64,000 nucleotides of DNA. Origin: Medakamo hakoo. Taxonomy: Eukaryota; Chlorophyta; Trebouxiophyceae; Coccomyxaceae. The stretch's first letter is position 1, and each line of letters begins with the position of its first letter. The stretch covers positions 62,001-126,000 of the forward strand of contig CP089453.1 in assembly GCA_026636295.1 (NCBI GenBank), written 5' to 3'. Under the pieces are notes generated by a model. The model had not been told where the DNA came from and did not search any database. It worked only from the letters and a program-made list of their open reading frames with translations. Of the stretch, positions 41,654 through 51,943 are shown piece by piece. Both the position numbers and the translations under genes were made by a program.

Positions 41654-43462
41654 ATGACCGCACGACACGAGCACCACCATGAAAACCAAGCCCACCGCGG
41701 CGGCGGCGGGGGCGGGCAGACTTCGCACCGCCACACCTCACGCCACGGCCGCGCGCCCGCCACCCGGGCCGCCGCCGCTGCGGCAGCAGCAAACGCAGCG
41801 GCCGCCGCCGCCGCCAAGGCGCCGCCCGCCGCCCGGGCCGCGGCAGCCGCGGCCGCAGCAGCCGCCCGCTTAGCCGCCGCCCGCCTGGCGGACGCGGCCG
41901 CGTCAGGCCTGGACACCGCGTTCGCCGCCGCGCCCGCTGCCCTCGGCCTCGCCCCCCGTTTTTTCGCGGAGGGGTGGGGCGATCTGGGCGTCGTCCACTT
42001 GGGCGGTGACGCTTTACTGGCCGCGTCGGCGTCGGCGGAGGCGGCCGCCGCCCGGGCCGACCCGCGCGCCTGGCGCGGGCCCGCGGCTGCCGCGATTCCG
42101 CACCTGGCCCCCGCGTGGAAGCGCCTGCGCGCGGAGCCCGGCCTGCCGCCCGGCACGCGCCTGTTTGAAGCGTCCTTCAGGACGCCGGCGGTGGGGCGGG
42201 TGTACGACGCCCTCCCGCCCGAATCGCGCACCGCCCGGGCCTGGCTGGTCGTCGGCGACGGCGCCGACCCGGCGGGCGATGGAGGAACCGACCTGGGCGG
42301 GTGCGTCGTGCACCTGGCGGGCACGGGCGACCACGGCCGGCGGCGGCGCCTGGCGCTCGCAGCCCCGCTCGCCCCACCCACCCACGGCGGCGTCGCCGCC
42401 CTCATCCTGGAATCCCCGTTCTACGGCGCCCGCCGCCCGCCCGGGCAAACCGGCGCGAAGCTGCGCCGCGTCTCCGACCTGCTCACGCTCGGGCGCGCCA
42501 CCATTGAAGAAGCGCTCGCCCTCCTGGCCCACGCGGCGCGCGGCCTGCACTACAGCCGACTGGGCGTCGCAGGCCTGTCCATGGGCGGCGTCCACGCCGG
42601 CATGGTCGCGGGCTTGGCGCCCGGACCCCTGGGCTGCGCCGCCCTGCTGGCCCCGCGCTCGGCCGCCGCCGCGTTTTGCGACGGCGCCCTGTGGCCCGCC
42701 ACGGCCTGGGAACCACTGACCTCCCCGGCCGACGGCGCGCGGCGGGATGTTCTCACGACCGTGCTGCAGGCCGCGGCGGGTGGCGGGGCCGCCCGCGCGT
42801 CCGACAGAGTCTTGGCGGCGCTGTCTGCTGGTGAGTGGCCGCTGGGGCGGGCGGAAGAAGAGGGTGGAGAGGCCGTGTCGGCCGCCGTCCAGGCCGCCGC
42901 GGATGCGGCGGGCGGCGCGGCCGTCGCCGCGTCCGCGGCGACCGCATCTTCCTCCAGCGCCGCCAACGCGGCGGCGGAAGCCGGGTCCGCGGCCGCGGAC
43001 GCCGCGGCGGGTGGGAGGGCCGGCGGGATCGACGCGGCCGACGGCGCGCTGGCGGGCCTGCGCGCGGCGGCAGGCGGCGAGCGGCGTACTCACCACCACC
43101 ACCATCACCACTTGGGCCGCCACGCCGCGCGCCGGGCGCTGGCGACGGTGCTGGAAACGTACACGGACGTCACGCGCCTGCCCCCGCCGGCACTGCCGTC
43201 CGCCGCCATCCTCGTCGGCGCGCGGGCGGACCGTTACGTCGCCGCGTCTTCGGTGAATGAGCTGGCGGAGCATTGGCCCGGCGCCGAAGTGCGATGGGTG
43301 CCCGGCGGGCACGTGTCGGCCTTCCTGACGCAGGCGCCGGCGTTCAGGGCGGCGATCTGGGACGCCGTGGCTCGCGTCCCGCCGGGCGTGGTGGCGGTTG
43401 ACGGGCGTGGTGCGGCCGCCGCGCTGTCGTCGGCCGAGGAGGGTGGAGAGGTCAAGACATGA
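41654..43462 (+). CDS. Alpha/beta-hydrolase, ABHD18 (DUF2048) family
   Basis: A single exon encodes 602 residues. The ATG at 41654 follows non-preferred sequence and opens a His/Gly-rich N terminus (MTARHEHHHENQAHRGGG) and an Ala-rich helix. ABHD18 hallmarks are HLAGTGDHGRRRRLALAAPL, ALILESPFYGARRPPGQTGAKLRRVSDLLTLG, HYSRLGVAGLSMGGVHAG (nucleophile Ser309), AILVGARADRYV (Asp526) and PGGHVSAF (His553), a full catalytic triad. An animal relative acts on cardiolipin; the algal substrate is unknown. Between the lid and the Asp there is an insert of about 120 residues, rich in Ala/Glu, ending in seven consecutive His (43091-43111). The next gene on the same strand is IMPACT, 148 bp after the stop. 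Confidence 0.85.
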   Translation: MTARHEHHHENQAHRGGGGGGQTSHRHTSRHGRAPATRAAAAAAAANAAAAAAAKAPPAARAAAAAAAAAARLAAARLADAAASGLDTAFAAAPAALGLAPRFFAEGWGDLGVVHLGGDALLAASASAEAAAARADPRAWRGPAAAAIPHLAPAWKRLRAEPGLPPGTRLFEASFRTPAVGRVYDALPPESRTARAWLVVGDGADPAGDGGTDLGGCVVHLAGTGDHGRRRRLALAAPLAPPTHGGVAALILESPFYGARRPPGQTGAKLRRVSDLLTLGRATIEEALALLAHAARGLHYSRLGVAGLSMGGVHAGMVAGLAPGPLGCAALLAPRSAAAAFCDGALWPATAWEPLTSPADGARRDVLTTVLQAAAGGGAARASDRVLAALSAGEWPLGRAEEEGGEAVSAAVQAAADAAGGAAVAASAATASSSSAANAAAEAGSAAADAAAGGRAGGIDAADGALAGLRAAAGGERRTHHHHHHHLGRHAARRALATVLETYTDVTRLPPPALPSAAILVGARADRYVAASSVNELAEHWPGAEVRWVPGGHVSAFLTQAPAFRAAIWDAVARVPPGVVAVDGRGAAAALSSAEEGGEVKT

Positions 43463-43610
43463 GGAGAGAGAGTTGTGTAGCCCCCCAGGTGTTGAGCAGA
43501 ACCGAAAGCATCAGTGGGTGTCCCACCGTGTCTGCCGGGCGGGGGAGGGAGGGGATGGGATGGAAGCGTGGTTGCGCGGAACCGCTGCACACAGACGCAA
43601 GAAGCAAAAG

Positions 43611-44682
43611 ATGGAGGACGACGATGCGGCGGCCAGGGCCGACGAGTCCGAGGCCCTCGTCGCCATCTATGGAAGTGAGGTCCGCTCTTCCCAGGGAGGG
43701 TCAGTCATAGAGGTGAGGTGTTGTGGCTCGTGTGCGACGCGGGCGGGGGCGTTCCAAAAAGCTGCACGGCCCATTGCTCTCGCGCTCAACCCCCTCCATC
43801 CGTGTCCCCCATCTCACGCCCGCACTCCCATCCCTGAAACATCAGATCGACCTCCCCGGCGGCGGCGCCCCTACCACCCTCACGCTCATCGCTCACCTGC
43901 CGGCCACGTACCCGTCCACGACCCCGCCCATCGTCGAGGTCCGCCTCCCGCTTGAAAGCCGGCACAGAGTGGCAGCAGCCGACGCAGCCGCTGCTGCCGC
44001 GACCGCCGCCGTCGCAGAGGCTTACCGTCCCGGGAGTGTCGTGCTGTATGAAGTCGCGGAAGCGCTGCGCGAACGAGAGGTGGCACTGAGCGTCGCGACC
44101 GCCGCCGAGGAAGCGGCGCGCGAGGAGCGGTTGGCGGAACTGAGGAAGGGCGACGGCGACGGAGTCGATGAGGACGCCGAGCGCGGCGGCGGGGGTGCGG
44201 GCCCCACCCGCCGCCACGCCGTCCCTCCACCGGACGCAGCAGACGCGGCCTTCCCCGCGCTGGCCGCGTCTCTGGGCATCGTCTCCCACCCGCCCGTCGT
44301 CGTCAAAAAATCGACGTTCCAGGCGCACGTCGCGCCCGTCAAGTCGCCCGCAGACGCGAAGGCTGTCGTGGACGCGCTGTTGACCAACAAGCGCATCGCG
44401 GCCGCCACGCACAACATCATGGCGTACCGGATCGTCCAAGCGGGCTCGGGCGCCGTCCTGGCCGACTGCGACGACGACGGTGAGGCGGCGGCGGGCGGGC
44501 GGCTGGGCTTCATGCTGGCCGCCGCGCGGGTGGAGGGCGCGGTCGTCGTGGTGAGCCGGTGGTTTGGTGGCGTGCTGCTGGGGCCGTCCCGGTTTGGCGT
44601 CATCAACAACACTGCCCGTGACGCGCTCGTTGCGCAGGGCTTCATCAGGGAGGCTAGTGGTGGCGGTCCGAAGAAAAAGTAA
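43611..44682 (+). CDS. IMPACT: IMPACT/YIH1 family protein (RWD + UPF0029)
   Basis: Two exons, 43611-43712 and 43846-44682, give 312 residues, joined at phase 0. The RWD domain occupies about residues 1-120: DESEALVAIYGSEV, LIAHLPATYPSTTPPIVEV. The YigZ/UPF0029 domain occupies about 195-305: KKSTFQAHVAPVKSPADAK, ATHNIMAYRI, DCDDDGEAAAGGRL and VVVVSRWFGGVLLGPSRFGVINNTARDAL. IMPACT competes with GCN2 for GCN1 and so restrains the amino-acid starvation response. An ATG 51 bp upstream is in frame but is not needed for the RWD fold. It converges on the ACL4-like gene with only 48 bp between stops. Confidence 0.9.
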
Positions 44683-44730
44683 AAAACAAAACAAAAAGAG
44701 TGTAGCACACCAGCGTGTTTTTTCCACACC

Positions 44731-46114
44731 TCATGTCTCCTCTCCGCCGCCTCCTCCCGCCTCCATCAACTCCCGCGCCGCGGCCTCCACGTCATCAAAC
44801 GCGGCCCCATCCGCGTCCGCAGGCGGGGCGCGCGGGTCCGCAAGCGCGGCCCGCCCCGCCGCGGCCGCTTCCAACGCGCCGGGCCCGTCACCGCCCGCGG
44901 CGAGGGCGAGGGCCAGCAAGTACCACGCGTCGGCCGCGAGGTCGGCCTCCGCCACCAGGCTCTCGCATACGACGACCGCGTCAGCCGTGGACTCCTCCAG
45001 TTCCAGCAGCAGTTTGGCGGCTTCAAACCGCACTTCAAAGGGCGGGAGGAGGGACGGGTCGAAGGGCGGCGGGCCGTCGGCGTCGCCGCCGTCTTCGCCG
45101 GGCGCGGTGGACAGGCCGGCTCCTCCCCCGCCACCGCCCCGCGCCTCGATCTCCGCGACCGCTGCCGCCGCCCGGGCCGCGGCCGCCGCGGGGTCCTCGT
45201 CCTCGTCCTCCTCGTCACTGCTGTCAGCCTGCAGCGCCTCCATCATGGCCCGCAGGTTGGGCAGCCACTTGGACGTCGCCGCGCCCAGGGCGGCCCGCGC
45301 CTCCTCCGGCCGCCCCTGCTCCACCCGCAGCGAGGCCAGGCCCTGCCACGGTTCGGGCGACGTCGGATCCATCGCCGCCGCCCGGCTGAACAGGGCTTCC
45401 ACTTCTGCGCCGCCCGCGTCCGGGCCGGACGTGCTCAGCACCGCTTCCGCCGTCGCGCACAGCCCCGCAGCCAGGGCGGCGGCCGCTTCTGACGCAGCGG
45501 CGCCGTCGCGGCCGCCCGCCGCGGCCGCGTCCGCCGCCTCGACCTCCAGCAGGGCCACGCCCTTCCTCAACGCCGCCAGCCCCGCCTCTCCACCCAGCAC
45601 CTGGCCCAGGTACATGAACTTGGCGTGGCCGGACTCGGGGCGCAGGGCGATGGCGCGTTCCAAAGCCGCGGCCGCGGCGTCCGGCGGGCCCACCTCGGCC
45701 AGGGCCGCGCCAATCTCCTCGGCCAGGTCCGGGTCCGCCGTCCCGAGTTCCGCCGCCTGGCTCAGGTACAGGCGGGCTGTGCCCAGGTCTTCGGCGGCCA
45801 GGGCGGTGGACGCGGCTTCGTACAGGTCCGCGGCGGTCGGGTTCTGTTTTTGTTTGGGGGGAGGGAACAGGTTGAGCGCTCTTCTAGCCGCCGTCAAGGT
45901 GCGACGGCTGCCCGCCGTGCGGGCGAGCGGGTTGGTGGGCAATCCTTCTGTTTAGCCGGGTGCATGCACGACACCACGCTCGTCTGTTCCGAGCATTCAG
46001 GAGGACGACAGGGCCCGAGGTGCGTGCGTGCGGGGGCGTGCCGGGCCACCCGCATGCGTCGTCCCCGACGGCGCAAAAACAACAAACCTCTGGCGAGGGC
46101 GCCGGCTTCCGCAT
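44731..46114 (-). CDS. TPR protein, ACL4-like (ribosomal protein L4 chaperone)
   Basis: The main exon, 45843-44731, encodes about 370 residues of TPR-like helical repeats: ADLYEAASTALAAEDLGTARLYLSQAAEL, ALERAIALRPESGHAKFMYLGQVL, FSRAAAMDPTSPEPWQGLASLRVEQGRPEEARAAL. An acidic DSSDEEDEDED linker and two further helical pairs follow. This arrangement fits ACL4, which escorts uL4 (RPL4) to the pre-60S ribosome. The main exon has no ATG at its start, and an acceptor (CAAAAACAG) sits exactly there. I therefore place a 9-codon first exon, 46114-46088 (MRKPAPSPE), joined by a GTTTGT donor at phase 0. That exon is provisional. The total would be 379 residues. Confidence 0.66.
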
Positions 46115-46328
46115 GGGCGCGGGGCGGGGCGCCTGGCGCCGTCGCCGCGTGGTGGTCATGCGTGTGTGGGCGTCGTGTGGTGGTGTCGCGTGTGGGAGGC
46201 GTGTGGTTGCCTGCGGACGAAAAAAGAATTAGTGGCGCCGCGCCCCCCCCTCATGCGCATCAACCCGCCCGCCCTCCATCCATCCAGCAACGCTCACTAT
46301 TTTTCGTCAGTCTACAAGGAACCATTTT

Positions 46329-49300
46329 TCACTCCGCCGCCCCGCCCTCCTTGCGTGCAGTCACAGCCGCAGCCTTGAACTCTGCCAGGACCGCGGCCAC
46401 CGCTTCATCTGCAGCCACTTCCACCGCCGCTGCGACTTGGGCAGGCACCGCACCTGCTAAAGCCGCGCCGGCCGCCGTCGCGGCCGTGTCGGCCGCCACC
46501 GCCGCCGCCGCGCCCGCCGCGTCATCGCTCCACGCGGGTGGGGCCAGAGCTGCCAAGGCAGCGGCAGCGCCGGTTTCGGCGGCATGCGCAGCCGCGCGGC
46601 GGGCGGCGGACGCGGCGCGCGGGGTCTGGGCCGCAGTGATGGACGCCGCCACGGGAGCGAGCGCCGCGCGCAGGGACGCGGCCGTGGGCGGGCGCCGCGG
46701 ACCTCCCGCCGCGACGGCCGCGTCGGATGCAGCAAACGCAGCGGCCCGGCCCGCGGCGGACAGGACGCCCGCCGCGCCGGCTGTGGCTGCAGCTGCGGCG
46801 GCGGCCACGCCCGCGGCCGCGGCGTTGGCCCCGACCACGCGCGCGACCCAGCCCACCAAGTCGCGCATGGGCACGGCGTCGCCGTCGGCCGAGTACTGGT
46901 CCAAGAGAGCGGCTTGCAGGCGGGCGGTGGCGTCGGGTGGGGGAGGCGTGGCCGTGCTGGCGCCCAGGACGCCGGGCGTGCCGCCTCCACCAAGGGGGCT
47001 GCAGGCCTCACCCTCCCCACTCAGCCGGGCGGACAGGGCGCGGGCGAGCGGCGTGAAAGGCGGCGCGTCGCCGCCGCCGCCGTCCATGCTGCCGCCAGGC
47101 GGCCAGGCACCGCCAGAGGTGGAAGATGCAGCGCGGGAGGGACCAGACGCAGCGGTGGCGGCGGCGGCGGCGGCCGCGGCCGCGGCGGCGGCGGCCATCG
47201 CTGCGGGCCCCCCCCCGCCGCCTGCCGCCTGTTGCTGCGGCGCCGCCGCCGCCGCCGCCGCGCCCGCCGGCCGGATCTTGCGCGGAGCCCGGGCCGGGCG
47301 GGCCGAAACAGCGGTGGATGCAGCACCGGACCGGCTGGGCGCGGCCACGGCCGCCAGGGCGGCGACGGCCGCGTCCAAGCCTGGGAGGCAGAGCTCCCTG
47401 AGGCGGGCGGGCGCGGGCGCAGAGGCGCCGGCCGCCGCGCCGCGGAGGCGCCGGTCCCACCGCGCGACCGCCCGGGCCCGCCGCGCCGACGCAGGTCGGG
47501 CACCGCCAGGGAGGGGTGGGGTGGCGCCGCCCGCCCGCACGGCGCCGTCCAGGAGGGCACGGGCGCACAGGTCCACCCCGCCGAACGCGGGGTGGGACGG
47601 CGCGAGGCGCGGCGCGGCGGCCAGGGCGGCCAGGGCGCGGGCGGCCCGACGTGCGGTGCGCGGGGGACCCGCAGGCGCCCAGAACGCGAAGGTGAGGTAG
47701 GCTGTCACCCAGGGCAGCGTGCGGGCGAGGCCGCCGGACGGGGCGGCCGCCGCGCCGGCTGCCAGCGCGGCCGTGAGGTCGACAGGGAGCGAGGACGCGA
47801 GGGGCGGAGGCGCGCCTGCCTCCCCCTCCCCACCGCCGCTGCTGTCATCGCCTTCATCATCGTCAGAACCGGAGGAGGGCGGCCCGCCAAGGGCAGAGGC
47901 GGTCGTGGAGGGCCGGGCGGCGGCGCGGCCGGCTCCCTCGCCTCCACCTCCACCACCGCCCCCGCCGCCGCCGACGGGCGCGGCCTGCGCCGCGGCCGCG
48001 AAATCCAAAAACGACAGATACGCGGCGGCCGTGGCAGCGGCCGCGGCGGCGTCGGCGTCGGCGGGGACGCCGGCAGGTCCACGACGGGAGCCAGACGGCG
48101 CAGACGCGGCCGACGTGGGGCCGAGGTGCAGGCCCGACAGCGCGGTCTCCAGGCCGACGACCTTGCCCCCACCACCGCCGCCTCCGCCGTGGATGAGGTC
48201 GGCCAACCGCCCGCGCATCTCCGCCGCCACCGCCGCGTTCAGGCGGTGCGAGTCGGCGGCGGCTAAAAACAGGATGTAAGGGCGTTGTTCGGGCGGGAAT
48301 GCGGCGGCGGCGGCCAGGGCCAGGGCGTCGGCTTCCGTCCCCTGCGGCGGCGGCGCGTGCGGGTTGGAGGCGCCGCCACCGCCGCCTCCGCCGCCCAGCC
48401 GCGACGTCGGCCGTGGCGCCGCCGCGCCCGACGCCCAGGCCGGGTGCATCATGCCACCCAGGCGGCCGCCGCCACGCCCGGCGGGAGGCGTACCGGCGGG
48501 CGAGGCGACGAGTGACCCCGCCGCGGACGGCGGGGCTGTGGTCGTGCCGCCGCCGCTCGCAGCGCCGGTCCCACTGCCCGCTGCCAGGCGAGCGCCCAGT
48601 GCCCGGAACCGGGCCGGGTCACGGGCCGCCAGGGCGCCGACCGCGTCGCCCAGGTACGGCGTGCCGGCTTCGGACGCTTGCAAAGCCGCGGCGGCTAGGA
48701 GGCGGGCCAAGGAGGGCGCGTTGTCCGGGCGCAGGCGCCGGAGGAGGGGCGGCGCGCGCGCGCGCAGGGCCGCGAGGGTGGCCGCGTCGGCCGCTGCCGC
48801 CGGAACAATCGGCGCTCCGTCTCCACCCCCACCCCCACCACCGCCGTAAAACGGGTCGCGCTCCGCCGTCGCCGCCCGCAGCGCGCCAAACAGCTCGTCC
48901 CGGCAAGCCTCCCAGTTGGAGACGCGGCGGGCGCCGTCGCCGCCGTCGGCGCGCGCGGCGCGGCGGCCCGCACCAGGTAAGGCAGCGTCCGCCGCGGGCA
49001 AGGCCACCGTCGTCGTCGCGGACGTGGACGCGGCAGCCCGGCGGGCCGCGGTGCGGGCGTCATCTACAGCAGCCGCGGCGGCGGCGGCAGCGGAGGGAGC
49101 CGAGGTGGTGGTCGTGGCCGTGGCGCTGCTGCTGCCACCGCCGCTCCCGCCGCCGCCGCTGCTGCCAGACGCCGCGAGCGCTGCACTCGCCGCCGCCGCC
49201 AGCTCCGGCGATGCGATGCAGACGGCCGGCGCAGTTGAAATGGCGCGCAGGGCTGGGCGGCCTAGGGAACGCAGTAAGCGGCCGTCGCCGGAGGTTAAGA

Positions 49301-50369
49301 GGACGGTCGCAGCAAACTGCACTGCCGCAGCGGGCGTGGGCAGCAGCGGTGGAGGCGCGCCAGGCACGCCCGCCGACCGTGGGCGGGCCGTCGCCGTCGT
49401 CATCCCTCCACCGCAACCTGCTAGGGCACTAGCCGGCAAGGCCAACGCGTACAGCAGACCCTCCACCTCCGCCGCCAGGGACAGGCCGGGCGCAGGCGAC
49501 GCGAGCAAGGCAGCGTGCAGCGCGGCCGCGCGCGCGGCGGGCGGCGGGAGCGGCGGGACAGGGGTGGACGGGGTTGGGGGTGGGAGCGGGGGCGGCGACG
49601 GCGGTCGCACAGGCGCAGGTGGTGGTGGTGGTGTTCGAGGAGGCGCCGTCGCCGCCAGAGGCGGCGGCCCCGGCGGCGTGCGGCGGACGATGACCGGGCG
49701 TTCTGTGGTCGCAGTCGTGCCCCGACCACCGGCCGCGCCGCCGGCCTCGCCCCTCAGCCGCGCGGCCACCGCGCCCGCCGCCGCCAGCCCCGCCGGGCCC
49801 GGGCCCGCCAGTAAGCTGGCGTCGTCCAGACGGCCTCCACTGACGAACGCGGCGTCCCGGTCGACGGCCGCGACGGCGGTCGGCGCGATCTTGCGAGGGG
49901 CTGCGCGGGTGGAGGTGGATGGAGCAGAGGCCGTCGCCGCAGCCGCCACCACCCGCCTCGCCAGTCCGCTGTCGACGGCCGCCAGGGCCGGCGGCCTCGC
50001 ACTGCTTCCTGCCCCTAACGCCGGGAACTCGTCCGCGTCGAAGCGCAGGAGCGTCGGCTGGACGGCCTGCGGCGGGCGGGTGGTTGTTTGAGCGGACGGT
50101 CGGGGTGCGGGCGCGGGCGTCGTCGTCTCACCGCCCGCTTGCACGGGCGATGCCGACGCAGTGACAGACGGCCCGCTGGCCACCGCTGTCGCCGCGTCCA
50201 GGGCGTCGCGGACCAGGTCCAGGAAGGCGGCCCGTACGGACGAGGCGGAAGAGGCAGAGGCATTCGTTCCGTCTGCGGCGCCGTCGTGTCCTACAGCCCA
50301 GGCGACAAAGGCGTCGGCCGATTGGCCTGCCTCTTCGCCCTGGAGGTACGCAGTGAGCGAGGCTTCCAT
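46329..50369 (-). CDS. Codanin-1-like protein (ASF1 regulator)
   Basis: A single exon encodes 1346 residues, very rich in Ala, Gly, Pro and Ser. Points of match to codanin-1 come in the right order. First is an N-terminal helix (MEASLTAYLQGEEAG, FLDLVRDAL), then a DADEFPALG phrase (codanin has an EEFPPVG-type motif), then RKIAPT at residues 159-164 (codanin-1 uses RRINPT to bind ASF1). Later come VSNWEACRDELFGALRAATAERDPFY, AAAYLSFLDFAAAA, LPVDLTAALAAGAAAAPSGGLARTLPWVTAYLTFAFW and FGGVDLCARALLDGA. In animals codanin-1 holds ASF1-H3-H4 in the cytosol and limits histone supply. The identification rests on motif order, not on alignment. Start ATG at 50369 is divergent from COX6A, 153 bp away. 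Confidence 0.58.
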   Translation of the reverse strand: MEASLTAYLQGEEAGQSADAFVAWAVGHDGAADGTNASASSASSVRAAFLDLVRDALDAATAVASGPSVTASASPVQAGGETTTPAPAPRPSAQTTTRPPQAVQPTLLRFDADEFPALGAGSSARPPALAAVDSGLARRVVAAAATASAPSTSTRAAPRKIAPTAVAAVDRDAAFVSGGRLDDASLLAGPGPAGLAAAGAVAARLRGEAGGAAGGRGTTATTERPVIVRRTPPGPPPLAATAPPRTPPPPPAPVRPPSPPPLPPPTPSTPVPPLPPPAARAAALHAALLASPAPGLSLAAEVEGLLYALALPASALAGCGGGMTTATARPRSAGVPGAPPPLLPTPAAAVQFAATVLLTSGDGRLLRSLGRPALRAISTAPAVCIASPELAAAASAALAASGSSGGGGSGGGSSSATATTTTSAPSAAAAAAAAVDDARTAARRAAASTSATTTVALPAADAALPGAGRRAARADGGDGARRVSNWEACRDELFGALRAATAERDPFYGGGGGGGGDGAPIVPAAAADAATLAALRARAPPLLRRLRPDNAPSLARLLAAAALQASEAGTPYLGDAVGALAARDPARFRALGARLAAGSGTGAASGGGTTTAPPSAAGSLVASPAGTPPAGRGGGRLGGMMHPAWASGAAAPRPTSRLGGGGGGGGASNPHAPPPQGTEADALALAAAAAFPPEQRPYILFLAAADSHRLNAAVAAEMRGRLADLIHGGGGGGGGKVVGLETALSGLHLGPTSAASAPSGSRRGPAGVPADADAAAAAATAAAYLSFLDFAAAAQAAPVGGGGGGGGGGGEGAGRAAARPSTTASALGGPPSSGSDDDEGDDSSGGGEGEAGAPPPLASSLPVDLTAALAAGAAAAPSGGLARTLPWVTAYLTFAFWAPAGPPRTARRAARALAALAAAPRLAPSHPAFGGVDLCARALLDGAVRAGGATPPLPGGARPASARRARAVARWDRRLRGAAAGASAPAPARLRELCLPGLDAAVAALAAVAAPSRSGAASTAVSARPARAPRKIRPAGAAAAAAAPQQQAAGGGGGPAAMAAAAAAAAAAAAATAASGPSRAASSTSGGAWPPGGSMDGGGGDAPPFTPLARALSARLSGEGEACSPLGGGGTPGVLGASTATPPPPDATARLQAALLDQYSADGDAVPMRDLVGWVARVVGANAAAAGVAAAAAAATAGAAGVLSAAGRAAAFAASDAAVAAGGPRRPPTAASLRAALAPVAASITAAQTPRAASAARRAAAHAAETGAAAALAALAPPAWSDDAAGAAAAVAADTAATAAGAALAGAVPAQVAAAVEVAADEAVAAVLAEFKAAAVTARKEGGAAE

Positions 50370-50522
50370 CGGGCCTAAGTTTTTCTTTCAGCGGGTGCGC
50401 ACGGGTGGAGCGTGCATGGTGCGCGGCCGGCCTGTTTTTATTTGATGTCTCAAAACTTTTGGTTTCGGACTGTGCCGAAATGACTGGGTCTCCACTCCTT
50501 CTTTTCCGTCGAAAAAGCAAAA

Positions 50523-51199
50523 ATGCAGGCCCTCGCCCGTGCCGCCCGCTCTTCTCTGCGCCCGATGGGCCAGCCCGTTCGTCGCATGTCAGGAGCCCTC
50601 TCTCAAGCTGAAGAGGAGAAGCAGATGGCGCTCTGGCGCGTCGTCACCTTCCTTGGTGCGTCAAACGGTGCCGCCGCCAATCCCGCGCGCCCGCCGTTTT
50701 CCGGTCGCGCAAGCCCTCGTCCCCCGTTCCTCTCCCCTCTCCACGCCGCGGTCGTCGCGTCTACTTGCCTGTGCACTCGCGAAAGGGGCCGGAACGGCGA
50801 ACGGAGCGTGGTGCCTGTGCGTTTCCGGCCGCGGAAAACCTGCCGGCGGTTGTGCCTCTCACACTCCCTCTCTCCCTCCACCACCAAACAGCCGTCCCCG
50901 CCTGTGGCGCCCTGGGCTTTTACATGCTGTCTCACGAGGAGCACCACGACGCGCACAAGGTGGAGCGCGAGGTGAGATTGGTTTTCGGCCGCGAAACGGA
51001 GAGAGGAAAAAAAAGAGGGGGCGCGACGCACGCCGAGGCGACGACGCAACCTTCGCCCGCCCTCACCACTACTCTTGCACCACACAACATCATCGAAACA
51101 CAGTACACCAACATCCGCGCGAAATCTTTCCCGTGGGGCGAGTGCGCGCTGTTTGACAAGAAGTGCAAAGCCGCGAAAGCGGCGGCCGGGGCGGAGTGA
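50523..51199 (+). CDS. COX6A: Cytochrome c oxidase subunit 6a, mitochondrial
   Basis: Three exons, 50523-50655, 50892-50971 and 51104-51199, give 102 residues. A cleavable mitochondrial presequence (MQALARAARSSLRPMGQPVRRMSG) is followed by EEEKQMALWRVVTFL, the membrane helix region AVPACGALGFYML, SHEEHHDAHKVERE and the C-terminal YTNIRAKSFPWGECALFD. The last matches the P-Y-x-x-I-R-x-K-x-F-P-W-G pattern of COX6A. It is a nuclear-encoded complex IV subunit in the inner membrane. It converges on the DUF3181 gene with 114 bp between stops. Confidence 0.92.
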
Positions 51200-51313
51200 C
51201 GAGGTGGAGGAGTGTGTGTTTTTGTCTGTAGCGCGAGAGAATCCCGCCTGGGAGAGAGGCACGAAAAACAAAGAGACGGAGAGACCCACACACGCACACA
51301 CAGATCCCAACCC

Positions 51314-51943
51314 CTATTTCCCACGCTCAAAGTCCTCCAGCGCCCGGTACAGGTCGCTCAGCGCCCCGGACGGAATGGCTTCGGACAACGGCACGGAGGT
51401 TTTCCCACCACCCAAGCGCACAGGCAAGCCCGCCAGCACCGCTTCCGCCTGCGCTTTCTGAAACCCGCCGTCCGCGACGGCCGAACCCAGTTTGGCGGCC
51501 AGCGCAGCGGCCAGCGTGGTTTTGCCGTCCACCTTGACGTCGCGCAGGTACAGGTGCCAGCCCGCGACGTCGATGTAGACGTCCTTGCCGATGCGGGACG
51601 CGAGGTCGTCGAAAATGCCGGCACGCCCGGCGTCGCCCGCGCCTCCCGCCACGAAGGATGCCAAGTCCAGCCAGGCATCGGCAGGGGAGTTGGAGCCGGC
51701 GCGGGGTGGGGGTAGGGGTGGGAGGAGGTGGTGGGCGCGGGAGGGGAGGCGGGTGACTGGATGGAGATGGATGAGGGTGAGCGGGTGAGCAGGTTGGGGA
51801 GGGCACGCGCGCGATGAGAGAGAGAGAACGGCACATGCACGCGCGCGCGCTCCGCTGCACGCAAGCCGCCCTTGCTCCTCACCTGGCGCGTGCGCACGCG
51901 CAGTGCGGATGGCGAGGGAAGGCGCTGGAAGGCGGACCTGCAT
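51314..51943 (-). CDS. DUF3181 family plastid protein
   Basis: Two exons, 51943-51883 and 51756-51314, give 167 residues, with the split codon reading Val. Exon 1 and the start of exon 2 give a Ser/Arg/Pro-rich transit peptide (MQVRLPAPSLAIRTARAHAP). The mature domain reads FDDLASRIGKDVYIDVAGWHLYLRDVKV, then KLGSAVADGGF and AGLPVRLGGGKTSVPLSEAIPSGALSDLYRALEDFERG. This is the DUF3181 pattern (VYIDVAxWHLYLxDxK, VPLGGGK) of cyanobacteria and plant plastids. The function is unknown. The start is 158 bp from that of another plastid-type gene on the plus strand, so a shared promoter is likely. Confidence 0.82.
   Translation of the reverse strand: MQVRLPAPSLAIRTARAHAPGEEQGRLACSGARARACAVLSLSSRACPPQPAHPLTLIHLHPVTRLPSRAHHLLPPLPPPRAGSNSPADAWLDLASFVAGGAGDAGRAGIFDDLASRIGKDVYIDVAGWHLYLRDVKVDGKTTLAAALAAKLGSAVADGGFQKAQAEAVLAGLPVRLGGGKTSVPLSEAIPSGALSDLYRALEDFERGK

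Noticed and set aside
43091-43111. Seven consecutive His codons taken for a cloning tag
   Set aside because: The run is in frame, inside the hydrolase insert, uses mixed CAC/CAT codons and is flanked by natural coding sequence.
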